The notes: generated by a model not told the origin, from the letters alone. Positions 17,094-25,340 are shown, numbered from the stretch's first letter. The stretch is DNA of 32,055 nucleotides from Vannielia litorea (GCF_018424695.1 NZ_QTNQ01000047.1:1-32055); one strand, 5' to 3'. A program made the numbers and translations.

Positions 17094-17873
17094 TCAGCCC
17101 ACGCTCTTCAGCCCGGGCCGTGCGCCGCGCGCATGCCACTCGCGCACCGCGCAGCCGAAGGCTTCGAAGAGCGGCCGGCTCACCGGGTCTTCGGCGGCGT
17201 TGTATTCCGGGTGCCATTGCACCGAGAGCGTGAAGCCCGGCGCATCGCGCACGGTGATCGCCTCGGGCGTGCCATCGGGGGCCACCCCTTCGATCTGGAT
17301 GCGCGGGCCGGGGTTTTTGATGCCCTGCCCGTGCAACGTGTTCGTCATCACCTCGGTCGCACCGAAGACCTCGTGAAACTGGCTGCCCTCAGTGAGCGTC
17401 ACCTTGTGGCGGAGGGCGAACTTTTCTTCCAGCGTGCCGTCCGGGGGCATGCGATGGTTCATCCGGCCTGGCAACTCGCGAATTTCGGGGTGCAAGGTGC
17501 TGCCCATGGCCACGGCCACCTCCTGAAACCCGCGGCAGATACCGAGGAATGGCTGACCGACCTCCACGCAGGCCCGGATCAGCGGCAGCGCAATGGCATC
17601 GCGAGCCCGGTCGAACGCGCCATGCGCCTCGGTTTCCGCCTCGCCGTATTCTTCGGGGTGCACATTGGGCCGCCCGCCGGGGAAGACGAAGCCATCGCAC
17701 ATATCCATCAGTTCGGCCACGTTCACGAAGCGCGGATCGGCGGGGATGAGCACCGGCATCGCCCCCGTCACCTGCGCCACCGCATCCGAGTTCATCGTGC
17801 CCCCGGCATGGACGGGGTACTGATCATTCATCAGATACGAGTTGCAAATTATGCCGACGATGGGACGTGTCAT
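17094..17873 (-). CDS. Gamma-glutamyl-gamma-aminobutyrate hydrolase family protein (peptidase C26, PuuD-like)
   Basis: A 259-residue class I glutamine-amidotransferase-like hydrolase. Members cleave gamma-glutamyl bonds, for example gamma-glutamyl-GABA in putrescine breakdown. The catalytic triad is visible: Cys113 in FLGICRGFQE, and His221 and Glu223 in VQWHPEYN. GFVFPGGRPNVHPEEYGE (61-78) is the usual substrate-loop region. ATG 17873 was chosen because it gives the family N-terminus MTRPIVGIICN and AGGAT lies 8 bases upstream; an upstream frame to 17918 adds unconserved residues. A possible promoter on the minus strand has TATATT near 17902-17907 with a poor -35. Other puu genes are absent nearby, so a role in polyamine catabolism is only an inference, although a decarboxylase gene lies 7 kb away. 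Confidence 0.88.
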   Translation of the reverse strand: MTRPIVGIICNSYLMNDQYPVHAGGTMNSDAVAQVTGAMPVLIPADPRFVNVAELMDMCDGFVFPGGRPNVHPEEYGEAETEAHGAFDRARDAIALPLIRACVEVGQPFLGICRGFQEVAVAMGSTLHPEIRELPGRMNHRMPPDGTLEEKFALRHKVTLTEGSQFHEVFGATEVMTNTLHGQGIKNPGPRIQIEGVAPDGTPEAITVRDAPGFTLSVQWHPEYNAAEDPVSRPLFEAFGCAVREWHARGARPGLKSVG

Positions 17874-18468
17874 GAGCGTGATCCTGCCATATGCCTTGCC
17901 TACAATATAGCTTTGCACGAACAGACCTTAAACCCGCCTATGTGATGCACCAGCGCACAACGTTCCTGCCCCTCTCTGCATAGGCGCGCGGCAGGTTCGC
18001 GGCCCGATGCCCGCAAAACCTGCAACATCTGCCACGCCCGCGTGATGCTGACTGCGCCCCTCGGTCACGGCGCCGAGACCCCGCTGAAACCTTTCCGAAC
18101 ACGGCGACGTGAGCATCGGTGAGCGCCTCGCGGCCAAAGCCCAAATGGTTGACACAACAGCAGCCGCCCCGCGCGGGAATGTCTCAAGACATACATCAAA
18201 AACCTCAAGTCCCGCGCCGAAACGGCAGCGGGCCCGCGCCGCAACATCCACTCACACTCTGGTGATGCGCGGAACTGCACAGGCAGGGCCGCAGGTTTTG
18301 CCATTTTTTCAGCGGCTTGGATGACCCAATTCATCACCACGGCCAGCGGGCAACGGCGCCTAGGGATGACGGCGCTCCGCAGGCACAACCGAAACCGCTC
18401 CACCGGGGCCCAACTTCAACCGCCCGATCCCGGGCATTCACGATTGTAAAAAACCAAGGAGACAAACC
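17874..18468. other. 595-bp region without a recognisable gene; nested inverted repeats
   Basis: No ORF here has both a ribosome-binding site and protein-like composition. Visible elements are a perfect TTGACA at 18149-18154 without a matching -10 at the right distance; an outer inverted repeat GCGCGGGA (18171-18178) / TCCCGCGC (18210-18217) enclosing an inner one ATGTCT-CA-AGACAT (18179-18192); and a run of six Ts near 18304-18309. Just before the repeat-protein gene lies CACGATTGTAAAAAACC, AT-rich for this genome. The length suggests a long 5' leader or an unannotated RNA, but neither is shown. Confidence 0.4.
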
Positions 18469-19029
18469 ATGACCTTCGCAAAAACCTCCATCCTCGCTCT
18501 TGCCGCCGCAGCCATCTCCGCGCCCGCTTTCGCAGATCCGACCTCTCTGGCCGGGTCCGTCGGTGTGGAGCCCGGCGTCTACTCGGTCGAGCAGCTGATC
18601 CAGCTCAAGGGCCTCGACGACGGCGACAACGCCCAGCGCCAGTACATCCTCGACAACCCCGAGGGCACCGGCGGCGGCGTCGCCTCCAAGTCGGTCGTCA
18701 CCTCCAGTGCCGCCAGTGGCAAGCTGGCCGCCTCGGTCGGTGTCGAGCCGGGCGTCTACTCGGTTGAGCAGCTTCTTCAGCTGAAGGGCCTCGAAGATGG
18801 TGACAACGCCCAGCGCGCCTTCATCCTGGACAACCCGCGGGGTGCCGGTGGCGACATGGCGTCCAAGTCGGTGACCAGCAATTCCGCCGCGGCTGACAAG
18901 CTTGCCGCCTCCGTCGGCGTCGAGCCGGGCCTCTATTCCGTCGAGCAGCTGATCGGCCTCGCGGCGCTGGACGATGGCGACAACGCACGCCGGGCGCACA
19001 TCCTGGAGAACCCGGCGTTCGGCGGCTGA
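18469..19029 (+). CDS. Secreted protein with three 59-residue repeats, function unknown
   Basis: A 186-residue exported protein. AAGGAG (18456-18461) precedes ATG 18469, followed by a Sec signal peptide (MTFAKTSILALAAAAISAP, cleavage after AFA at residue 22). The mature protein consists of three copies of a 35-residue core starting at Ser30, Ser89 and Ser148, a period of exactly 59 residues. Each core reads SVGVEPGxYSVEQLxxL, then LxDGDNAxRxxILxNP. Two Gly/Ser/Ala-rich 24-residue linkers join them, both containing ASKSV. There are no Cys residues and no further membrane helix. The core looks like a short helix-turn-helix with an acidic DDGDN turn that could bind a cation; that is a guess. Short single-core relatives are probably common in Rhodobacterales. 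It is monocistronic, with its own strong terminator. Confidence 0.82.
   Translation: MTFAKTSILALAAAAISAPAFADPTSLAGSVGVEPGVYSVEQLIQLKGLDDGDNAQRQYILDNPEGTGGGVASKSVVTSSAASGKLAASVGVEPGVYSVEQLLQLKGLEDGDNAQRAFILDNPRGAGGDMASKSVTSNSAAADKLAASVGVEPGLYSVEQLIGLAALDDGDNARRAHILENPAFGG
18556..19014 (+). repeat. Three 177-bp-spaced repeat cores
   Basis: The DNA behind residues 30-64, 89-123 and 148-182 repeats with a 177-bp period. Many third positions differ between copies (for example GAGCCCGGC versus GAGCCGGGC, and CTGATCCAG versus CTTCTTCAG) while the amino acids stay the same, so the duplication is old and the protein sequence has been held by selection. Confidence 0.85.
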
Positions 19030-19051
19030 ACCGCGCGCTCCACCCTCCCGG

Positions 19052-19087
19052 AAGGCGCATGGGTCACACGACCCATGCGCCTTTTTT
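19052..19087 (+). terminator. Strong intrinsic terminator of the repeat-protein gene
   Basis: A perfect 14-bp stem, AAGGCGCATGGGTC with GACCCATGCGCCTT, closed by a 4-base ACAC loop and followed by six Ts (19082-19087). It lies 22 bp after the stop codon. Confidence 0.95.
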
Positions 19088-19368
19088 GTTGTTCCTTTGG
19101 AGCACCGGCCTTCACCGCTGCGCGTTCCACCTCGAGAATGCCCAGATCGTTCCACGCGAAGCTGCACAGGGCGCAGGGCATTCCGCCACCTCCTCGCCCT
19201 CAAGATGGGTTCCCATGTCCAAGTTAGCTCGAACGGGAGGCCAAGTGGCCTCAACACCCCGGACGCCCCAAATCTTCAAGGCGCCCGCCCGGTGCGGCGG
19301 CGGCGCGCGACCGGGGCAGCCCCTCCGCCGGGGCCTGACCTTTCAACCTCTCCGGTTGTCTCCCAACT
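19088..19368 (+). ncRNA. Candidate small RNA between two plus-strand terminators
   Basis: After one terminator, the plus strand carries about 280 bp with no credible coding frame, ending in a second strong terminator. Local stems are visible: ATGGG-TT-CCCAT (about 19205-19216), GAGGCC-AAGT-GGCCTC (19237-19252) and a very GC-rich 19280-19345 segment with GGGGC/GCCCC pairings. None of the conserved cores of tmRNA, SRP RNA, RNase P RNA or 6S RNA was recognised. No promoter was identified, so the 5' end is unknown and only the 3' end is well supported. It might instead be the backup terminator for read-through of the upstream gene. Confidence 0.35.
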
Positions 19369-19399
19369 GGCGCGCGGCTCTCTCCCGCGCGCCCTTTTT
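19369..19399 (+). terminator. Second strong plus-strand intrinsic terminator
   Basis: A 9-bp stem GGCGCGCGG / CCGCGCGCC (19369-19377 with 19385-19393), loop CTCTCTC, then C and five Ts (19395-19399). It points toward the 3' end of the leftward malate synthase gene, so it cannot serve that gene. It marks the end of a plus-strand transcript with no annotated gene. Confidence 0.8.
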
Positions 19400-19408
19400 G
19401 CGTCCGGA

Positions 19409-21583
19409 TCAACCCTTCGCCTTGGCCTCGATCCGGCGCGCCTGAAGGATGTTCTGGGTATAGCCCGATGGCTCGTCCCGACCCCGAAACACCAGATCGC
19501 AGGCCGCCTGGAAGGCCACGCCGTCGAAAGCCGGGGCCATCGGCCTGTAAGCCGGATCGCCCGCGTTCTGCTGGTCCACCACGGCGGCCATCTTCTTCAG
19601 CGCTTCCATCACCTGATCCTGACTCACCACGTCATGCAGCAACCAGTTCGCAAGGGCCTGTGCGGAGATGCGAAGCGTGGCGCGGTCTTCCATCAGCGGC
19701 AGGTCGTTGATGTCGGGCACCTTGGAGCAGCCAACGCCCTGATCGACCCAGCGCACCACGTAGCCCAGCAGGCTCTGGCAGTTGTTCTCCAGCTCGGTCT
19801 GCACCTCACCGCCGGGCAACTCCCCCTCCTGAAGCGGGATCGTCAGCAACTCGTCCAGCGAGCGACGCACTTCCCCCTTCGATTGCTCCGAAATCTCGTA
19901 GAGCCGGGCAAACACGTCGGTCTCGTGGTAATGCGTCGCATGCAGCACGGCAGCGGTGGGCGACGGCACCCAGGCCGTCGTGCCGCCCTGCATGAGGTGG
20001 CCCTTCTTCTGCACCAGCATCCCGGCCATGTCGTCGGTCATGGCCCACATGCCCTTGCCGATCTGCGCCCGGCCCTTCAGCCCGCATTGCAGCGAGATAT
20101 CCACGTTGCGATCTTCATAGGCCTGAAGCCAGGTCGCGCCCTTCATCCGGCCCTTGGGCACCATCGGCCCGGCCTCGATCGAAGTATGGATTTCATCGCC
20201 GGTCCGATCGAGGAAGCCCGTGTTAACGAAGGCAATGCGCCCGGCGGCGGCGGCGATACAGGCCTTGAGGTTGGCCGAGGTGCGGCGCTCCTCATCCATG
20301 ATGCCGATCTTGATGGTGTTCTTGCGCAGCCCCAGCACGGTTTCCACCGCCTCGAAGGTCTGGCAGACGAAGGCCACCTCTTCAGGCCCGTGCATCTTGG
20401 GCTTCACGATGTAGATCGAGCCCTTGGGCGAGTTGCGCGGGCGCTCCTTGTCGGCGCCCATGACGTCATGCATGGCGCAGAGCGGCGTGATGAGCGCGTC
20501 GAGCAGCCCCTCGGGCACACGGTTGCCCTCCGGGTCCAGCACAGCGTCGGTATACATCAGCAGGTCAACATTGCGCACCAGCATCAGCGCGCGGCCTTTC
20601 AGCAGCGCGGGGCGCCCGGCCTTGCTCTCGAAGCCGATGTCGGGGTTCAGCTCGCGCACGTAGGCATTCTCGCCCGCGCCAACCTGCGCCGTCAGATCGC
20701 CCTTCATCAGGCCAAGCCAGTTGCGGTAGGCCAGCAGCTTGTCTTCCGCATCCACCACGGCAACAGAGTCTTCCATGTCCATGATCGTGGAGACGGCGGC
20801 CTCAAGGAAGATGTCGGCAATTCCGGCCGGGTCGGCCTTGCCGATCGGGTCGGCGCGGTCGATGAACATCACGATGTGCAACCCGTTGGCACGAAAGTAG
20901 ACGTCGGTGATCTTGCCTTTCTCGTCTCGGTTGCAGCCCGCATATTGATCGGGGTCGGCCAGCTCGGTGGAATGCTTGCCGGCAATCACCATCAGCTTGC
21001 CCTGCCCGCCCGGCGCCATGGTGCTTACCTCGGCCCAGGAGCCCTTCTTCAGCGGCAGCACCTTGTCGAGATGCGCCTTGGCCCAGGCCACCACCTGCTT
21101 GCCGCGCGCCTCGTCGAATGCGCCCTTGGGCGGCAGCGATCCCATCGCATTGGTGCCGTAGAGCGCATCGTAAAGCGAGCCCCAGCGGGCGTTGGCGGCG
21201 TTCAGCGCAAAGCGGGCGTTGGTGATCGGCACCACAAGCTGCGGCGCGCAAACCGATGAAATCTCTGGGTCGATTCCCTCCGGCTCAACCGAAACCTCCT
21301 CGGGCTCTTCCACGAGGTAGCCGATTTCGGCGAGCATCGCTTTGTAAGCCGCCATCTCCGGCGCGCCCCGGTTGGCGACGTGATAAGCGTCGATCTTTTC
21401 CTGCAACTCCTGCCGCTTGGCCAGCAACGCGCCATTCTTCGGCCCAAAGGCCTTAACCAGCGCAGCCATGGCAGCCCAAACTGCCTCTGCCTCAACCCCG
21501 GTGCCGGGAACGGCTTCGTTTTCCACGAAAGCGGCCAGGTCTGCATTCCACTGCAGCCCGGCTTTCTCAATGCGGTCAGTCAT
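19409..21583 (-). CDS. glcB: Malate synthase G
   Basis: A 724-residue cytoplasmic enzyme condensing glyoxylate with acetyl-CoA to form malate. Length equals that of other G-isoform malate synthases (about 723 residues), which differ from the shorter A form by an inserted domain. Motifs are NARWGSLYDALYGTNAMG, VSTIMDMEDSVAVVDAEDK, RNVDLLMYTDAVLDPEG, IKIGIMDEERRTSANLKACI, FVNTGFLDRTGDEIHTSIEA and the C-terminal ISAQALANWLLHD. ATG 21583 has AGGGA about 8 bases upstream. It is a single-gene unit with a plausible promoter at 21634-21662. It allows growth on acetate, glycolate or C2 units from fatty acids; no isocitrate lyase gene is present in the window, and glyoxylate may come from glycolate or the ethylmalonyl-CoA pathway used by Rhodobacter. 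Confidence 0.97.
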   Translation of the reverse strand: MTDRIEKAGLQWNADLAAFVENEAVPGTGVEAEAVWAAMAALVKAFGPKNGALLAKRQELQEKIDAYHVANRGAPEMAAYKAMLAEIGYLVEEPEEVSVEPEGIDPEISSVCAPQLVVPITNARFALNAANARWGSLYDALYGTNAMGSLPPKGAFDEARGKQVVAWAKAHLDKVLPLKKGSWAEVSTMAPGGQGKLMVIAGKHSTELADPDQYAGCNRDEKGKITDVYFRANGLHIVMFIDRADPIGKADPAGIADIFLEAAVSTIMDMEDSVAVVDAEDKLLAYRNWLGLMKGDLTAQVGAGENAYVRELNPDIGFESKAGRPALLKGRALMLVRNVDLLMYTDAVLDPEGNRVPEGLLDALITPLCAMHDVMGADKERPRNSPKGSIYIVKPKMHGPEEVAFVCQTFEAVETVLGLRKNTIKIGIMDEERRTSANLKACIAAAAGRIAFVNTGFLDRTGDEIHTSIEAGPMVPKGRMKGATWLQAYEDRNVDISLQCGLKGRAQIGKGMWAMTDDMAGMLVQKKGHLMQGGTTAWVPSPTAAVLHATHYHETDVFARLYEISEQSKGEVRRSLDELLTIPLQEGELPGGEVQTELENNCQSLLGYVVRWVDQGVGCSKVPDINDLPLMEDRATLRISAQALANWLLHDVVSQDQVMEALKKMAAVVDQQNAGDPAYRPMAPAFDGVAFQAACDLVFRGRDEPSGYTQNILQARRIEAKAKG

Positions 21584-21633
21584 GTAATTGTCCCTGTTCT
21601 CAAATCCGCGGCAGAGGCGGTGCCGCGAAATGC

Positions 21634-21662
21634 AGACTAGGCCAAATGCGGGGGTGTCGCAA
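21634..21662 (-). promoter_or_regulatory. glcB: Possible sigma-70-type promoter of glcB
   Basis: On the minus strand TTGCGA (21657-21662) and TAGTCT (21634-21639) are separated by exactly 17 bp, about 50 bp before the start codon. The -35 begins with the TTG that matters most in alphaproteobacterial promoters; the -10 is poor. A GCGGC/GCCGC hairpin lies in the predicted leader. Confidence 0.35.
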
Positions 21663-21713
21663 TCTGGCCGAGCCGCATTTCAGACTGTGGGTCCGGGAAC
21701 AGGACGGGCGGTC

Positions 21714-21902
21714 TCAGTCGCCGGTGGGAGCAATCACGCCGCCTTCGGGGGTGGCGTCGCGGGGCGTGTTGCCCTCGTCAGCGGACCAGGTTAGCCAGGC
21801 CGCGATGGCGAGGACGCCCACCAGCACGGCCGCGCCGATGCCCAGCAGCGGGCCGGAGTGATTCTTCTTTTGTTTCTCGATATTGGTGTCGGGAGCCGAC
21901 AT
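21714..21902 (-). CDS. Small single-pass membrane protein (62 aa), unknown function
   Basis: Not recognised. GAGGAGA sits about 5 bases before ATG 21902, a strong ribosome-binding site that supports translation. The protein has a short polar, Lys-rich N-terminus (MSAPDTNIEKQKKNH), one hydrophobic helix (about residues 18-40, GPLLGIGAAVLVGVLAIAAW) and a short acidic and Pro-rich tail ending IAPTGD. By the positive-inside rule the N-terminus is cytoplasmic and the tail periplasmic. It lies upstream of glcB on the same strand with a 130-bp gap that contains the likely glcB promoter, and is divergent from pepN. The similar DNA composition suggests a native gene. Confidence 0.68.
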   Translation of the reverse strand: MSAPDTNIEKQKKNHSGPLLGIGAAVLVGVLAIAAWLTWSADEGNTPRDATPEGGVIAPTGD

Positions 21903-22037
21903 GATGTCTCCTCTCTCGTGTCAGTATGGCACCTCCTTGGAGGCACCCTAGGGCTCGGGGTTTGACCGGTTGCTGAGCCCGCTTCGGGGGCATAACGTCC
22001 GGGCAGCCGATTTGTTTCATTTCCGCGCAGGAGCCCC

Positions 22038-24578
22038 ATGAAAGACGCCGCCCCCCAGCCCGTTCGCCTGGCCGAGTACACGCCCTTCCCCTTCGTCGTC
22101 GAACAGGTAGAGCTGTGGTTCACCCTCGCCGGGGCCGACACGCGGGTGCGCTCGAAAATTCGCTTCGCCCCCAACCCCGCCACCGATGCAGCGCAGGAGA
22201 TCTTCCTGCACGGCAAGGAGCTTGAGCTGATCTGGGCAAAGATCGACGGGGCCGAGGTGGCGCCTTCGGTGGGAGCGAAGGGCCTCACCTGCCCGGTGCC
22301 CAACGGCGCCTTCACCTGGGAAGCCGAGGTGCGGATCGACCCCACCACCAACACCTCGCTCGACGGCCTGTACACCTCGGGCGGAATGTATTGCACCCAA
22401 TGCGAGGCCGAGGGCTTCCGCAAGATCACCTTCTACCCCGACCGCCCCGATGTGATGGCCCCCTTCCGCGTGCACATCGAGAGCGATGCGCCGGTGCAGC
22501 TTTCCAACGGCAACCCGGTGGAGCCGGGCGTATGGGATGACCCCTGGCCCAAGCCCGCCTATCTTTTCGCGCTGGTGGCAGGCGATCTGCGCGCCTTTTC
22601 CAGCGATTTCAAAACCGTATCGGGCCGTGACGTGGAGTTGAACATTTGGGTCCGCCCGGGCGATGAATCCCGCGCCGAATACGCGATGGACGCGCTGAAA
22701 CGCTCGATGACATGGGATGAAGAGACCTATGGCCGCGAGTATGACCTCGACGTGTTCAACATCGTCGCGGTGGACGATTTCAACATGGGCGCGATGGAAA
22801 ACAAGGGCCTTAACATCTTCAATTCAAAGTATGTTCTGGCCTCGCCCGAAACCGCGACCGACACGGATTACGACTTCATCGAGGGGATCATCGCCCATGA
22901 ATATTTTCACAACTGGACGGGCAACCGCATTACTTGCCGCGACTGGTTTCAGCTTTGCCTGAAAGAGGGGCTGACGGTGTTCCGCGACCAGCAGTTCAGC
23001 TCCGACATGCGCGGCGCGGCGGTGAAGCGGATCACCGAGGTGATGCAGCTGCGCGCCCGCCAGTTCCGCGAGGATCAGGGGCCGCTGGCGCATCCGGTGC
23101 GCCCGGAAGAATATATCGAGATCAACAACTTCTACACCGCGACCGTCTACGAAAAGGGCGCCGAGGTGATCCACATGCTGAAGGCGCTGGTGGGGGACGA
23201 GGGCTACGCCAAGGCGCTCGATCTTTACTTCGAGCGGCACGATGGCGATGCGGCGACCATCGAGGATTGGCTGAAGGTCTTCGAGGATGCAACGGGGCGC
23301 GACCTGACCCAGTTTTCGCGCTGGTATTCGCAGGCCGGCACACCCCGGCTGACGCTGGAAGAAAGCTTCAAGGATGGCACGCTAACTCTTGATTTCACAC
23401 AGGAAACCAAACCAACCCCGGGCCAGCCGGAGAAGCGCCCACAGGTGATCCCCATCGCCGTGGGCCTCATTGGGCCGAACGGCGACGAGGTGGTGGAAAC
23501 CCGCGTTCTGGAGATGAACGGAACCCGCCAGAGCTTTGAATTCAAAGGGCTTTCCGCCAAACCCATCGCCTCCGTCCTGCGCGGCTTCTCCGCCCCGGTG
23601 GTGCTGGAGCGCCCGCTCGACAATGCCACCCGCGCCTTCCTGCTCGCCCATGACACCGACCCGTTCAACCGCTGGGAGGCGGGCCGCGTGCTGGGCAAAG
23701 AAGTGCTCACCCGGATGATCACCGAGGGCGCCGCCCCCGCGCCGGATCTGCTCACCGGCCTTCACCGCGTCATCTCCGACAACAGCCTTGATCCGGCCTA
23801 TCGGGCGCTGATGCTGGGGCTGCCCTCGGAAGACGACCTGGCTCAAACGCTCTTCGATAGCGGCCATGTGCCGGACCCGACCGCGATTCACGAGGCGCGT
23901 GAACGGCTGCTGGAGGCAATAGCCCGTGAGATGGAGCCCACCCTCGCAAGCCTTCATGAAGAAATGGAAACCCCCGCGCCCTACTCCCCCGATGCCACGG
24001 ATGCGGGCAAGCGCGCGCTGCGCACGGCCTGTCTTGGGCTGCTGTCGCGGCTGGACGGCTGCGCGCGGGCCGCGGCGCTGTTCGAGGCGGCCGACAACAT
24101 GACCGAAGAACTTGCTGCCCTCGCGGTGCTCACCCGCCACGGCAAGGGCGAGGCGGCGCTGGCGGCCTTCTACGAAAAGTGGCGGCACGACCGGCTGGTG
24201 ATGGACAAATGGTTCATGCTGCAAGTGGTGCAGGCCCCGGCAGGGACCATGGCCGAAACCGCCCGCGCCCTCACCGAGCACCCTGATTTCGACTGGAAAA
24301 ACCCCAATCGCTTCCGCTCGGTGCTGGGCGCGATGCAGGCCAACCCGGCGGGCTTCCACCGCGCCGACGGGGCCGCCTACCGGCTTTATGCCGACTGGCT
24401 CATCAAGCTCGACCCTGTGAACCCGCAAACCACCGCGCGAATGAGCACGGCCTTCGAGACATGGCGGCGCTACGATGCCGACCGCCAGCAGATGATCCGC
24501 GCCGAGCTGGAGCGGATCGCGGCGCTCGACGGGCTTTCGGAGAACACCGGCGAGATGGTGGGGCGGATCCTGGGGTGA
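22038..24578 (+). CDS. pepN: Aminopeptidase N (M1 zinc metallopeptidase)
   Basis: An 846-residue cytoplasmic alanyl aminopeptidase removing N-terminal residues from peptides; the last stage of protein turnover and use of imported peptides. The exopeptidase motif GAMEN (251-255) and zinc site HEYFH (287-291) with the downstream Glu310 in LKEGLTVFRDQ, giving HExxH-x18-E, are all intact. Domain order matches E. coli PepN: an N-terminal beta domain with GLYTSGGMYCTQCEAEGFRK, the catalytic domain, a small beta domain around residues 440-540 and a helical C-terminal domain. Length is slightly shorter than the 870-residue E. coli enzyme. CAGGAG lies 5 bases before ATG 22038. It is monocistronic and divergent from the small membrane protein gene. 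Confidence 0.97.
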   Translation: MKDAAPQPVRLAEYTPFPFVVEQVELWFTLAGADTRVRSKIRFAPNPATDAAQEIFLHGKELELIWAKIDGAEVAPSVGAKGLTCPVPNGAFTWEAEVRIDPTTNTSLDGLYTSGGMYCTQCEAEGFRKITFYPDRPDVMAPFRVHIESDAPVQLSNGNPVEPGVWDDPWPKPAYLFALVAGDLRAFSSDFKTVSGRDVELNIWVRPGDESRAEYAMDALKRSMTWDEETYGREYDLDVFNIVAVDDFNMGAMENKGLNIFNSKYVLASPETATDTDYDFIEGIIAHEYFHNWTGNRITCRDWFQLCLKEGLTVFRDQQFSSDMRGAAVKRITEVMQLRARQFREDQGPLAHPVRPEEYIEINNFYTATVYEKGAEVIHMLKALVGDEGYAKALDLYFERHDGDAATIEDWLKVFEDATGRDLTQFSRWYSQAGTPRLTLEESFKDGTLTLDFTQETKPTPGQPEKRPQVIPIAVGLIGPNGDEVVETRVLEMNGTRQSFEFKGLSAKPIASVLRGFSAPVVLERPLDNATRAFLLAHDTDPFNRWEAGRVLGKEVLTRMITEGAAPAPDLLTGLHRVISDNSLDPAYRALMLGLPSEDDLAQTLFDSGHVPDPTAIHEARERLLEAIAREMEPTLASLHEEMETPAPYSPDATDAGKRALRTACLGLLSRLDGCARAAALFEAADNMTEELAALAVLTRHGKGEAALAAFYEKWRHDRLVMDKWFMLQVVQAPAGTMAETARALTEHPDFDWKNPNRFRSVLGAMQANPAGFHRADGAAYRLYADWLIKLDPVNPQTTARMSTAFETWRRYDADRQQMIRAELERIAALDGLSENTGEMVGRILG

Positions 24579-24614
24579 GTTGGCTTCCTCGGGATCGTCC
24601 CGAGAGGAGAAGGT

Positions 24615-25340
24615 TCAACTCTTCTCCGGCCGCGCCTTGGGGCGCATCGTCGACAGGGGGCGGCAGTAGCTTTGCTTCTGCGTGTAAGCCGCGATGTCGG
24701 CGCGCTTCTTGCGATAGACCATCGGCCCCCAATCCGCCGCCACCCCGCCCTTGCCGCCCGCGCCCACCACGCCGTCGCGCCGCACCGTTTTGGTCATGAT
24801 GCGGATCGCGCAACTAAGGTTGGTGGGGCCATGCAGTAGCGCCGCCCCGGTGCCTGCGCGGCACCTGTAAAGCCGGGCGGTAGAGGGCGTGATCTGCAAA
24901 AGCCCATGCCATCGCCCGCCGCCGCCCACCGCGCGGGGACGATAGGTGCTTTCGTGCTTGGCCAGCGCCGAAAGGAAACCGACCCAGAATTCCGCCCGTT
25001 TATCAAGCGACTGTGTGGCATAGCTCGGACAGAACTGGGCGATGTCCTGCGGCACGAACTCCAGCAGCGGGCGGCCATGGGCCTTCAGTGCCGAAATGGC
25101 GGCACGGGTCCAGATGGTGCTGCCCGGCACCGTCTCCCAGCGCGTCCGCGGCAGGGCAACAGGCCGGGCCCGGGGGCGCAGGCGGGTGATCCGGGGCACC
25201 GCCTCTGCCAGACCGTCGGGCAGCGGCCCGCCCATCGCCGAGATACGCGGCACCGGGCGCAGGGCCGAGACCTCTGCACAGGCCGCGACAGGCAGCACTA
25301 AGGCGACCGCAGCCGCAAGGATCGGTAAAGAGCCCCTCAT
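24615..25340 (-). CDS. Lytic transglycosylase-like lipoprotein (SLT domain)
   Basis: A 241-residue exported protein with an SLT/lysozyme-like domain. The N-terminus MRGSLPILAAAVALVLPVAA is a signal sequence ending in a lipobox (VAAC), so Cys21 should be lipidated and the protein anchored in a membrane facing the periplasm. A Pro/Arg-rich stretch (residues 27-70) links to the catalytic domain, where ALAKHESTYRPRAVGG supplies the catalytic Glu (about residue 129) and GLLQITPSTARLYRC is the conserved follow-on. Such enzymes cleave peptidoglycan glycan strands to 1,6-anhydro products. ATG 25340 is preferred to a TTG three codons upstream because it yields the compact signal sequence; neither has a good ribosome-binding site. 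It is convergent with pepN. Confidence 0.82.
   Translation of the reverse strand: MRGSLPILAAAVALVLPVAACAEVSALRPVPRISAMGGPLPDGLAEAVPRITRLRPRARPVALPRTRWETVPGSTIWTRAAISALKAHGRPLLEFVPQDIAQFCPSYATQSLDKRAEFWVGFLSALAKHESTYRPRAVGGGGRWHGLLQITPSTARLYRCRAGTGAALLHGPTNLSCAIRIMTKTVRRDGVVGAGGKGGVAADWGPMVYRKKRADIAAYTQKQSYCRPLSTMRPKARPEKS

Noticed and set aside
18149..18154. Perfect TTGACA promoter element
   Set aside because: At 16-18 bp spacing the downstream hexamer is GC-only, so no full promoter can be supported.
18065..18403. 112-codon minus-strand frame in the gene-free region
   Set aside because: No ribosome-binding site, Arg/Cys-rich composition typical of random high-GC frames, and it crosses the nested inverted repeats.
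19215..19240. GTTCGA-like string suggesting a tRNA T-arm
   Set aside because: No cloverleaf, acceptor stem or anticodon arm can be drawn around it on either strand.
18974..21259. 761-codon plus-strand frame antisense to glcB
   Set aside because: It runs through two intrinsic terminators and mirrors malate synthase G; composition is an antisense artefact.
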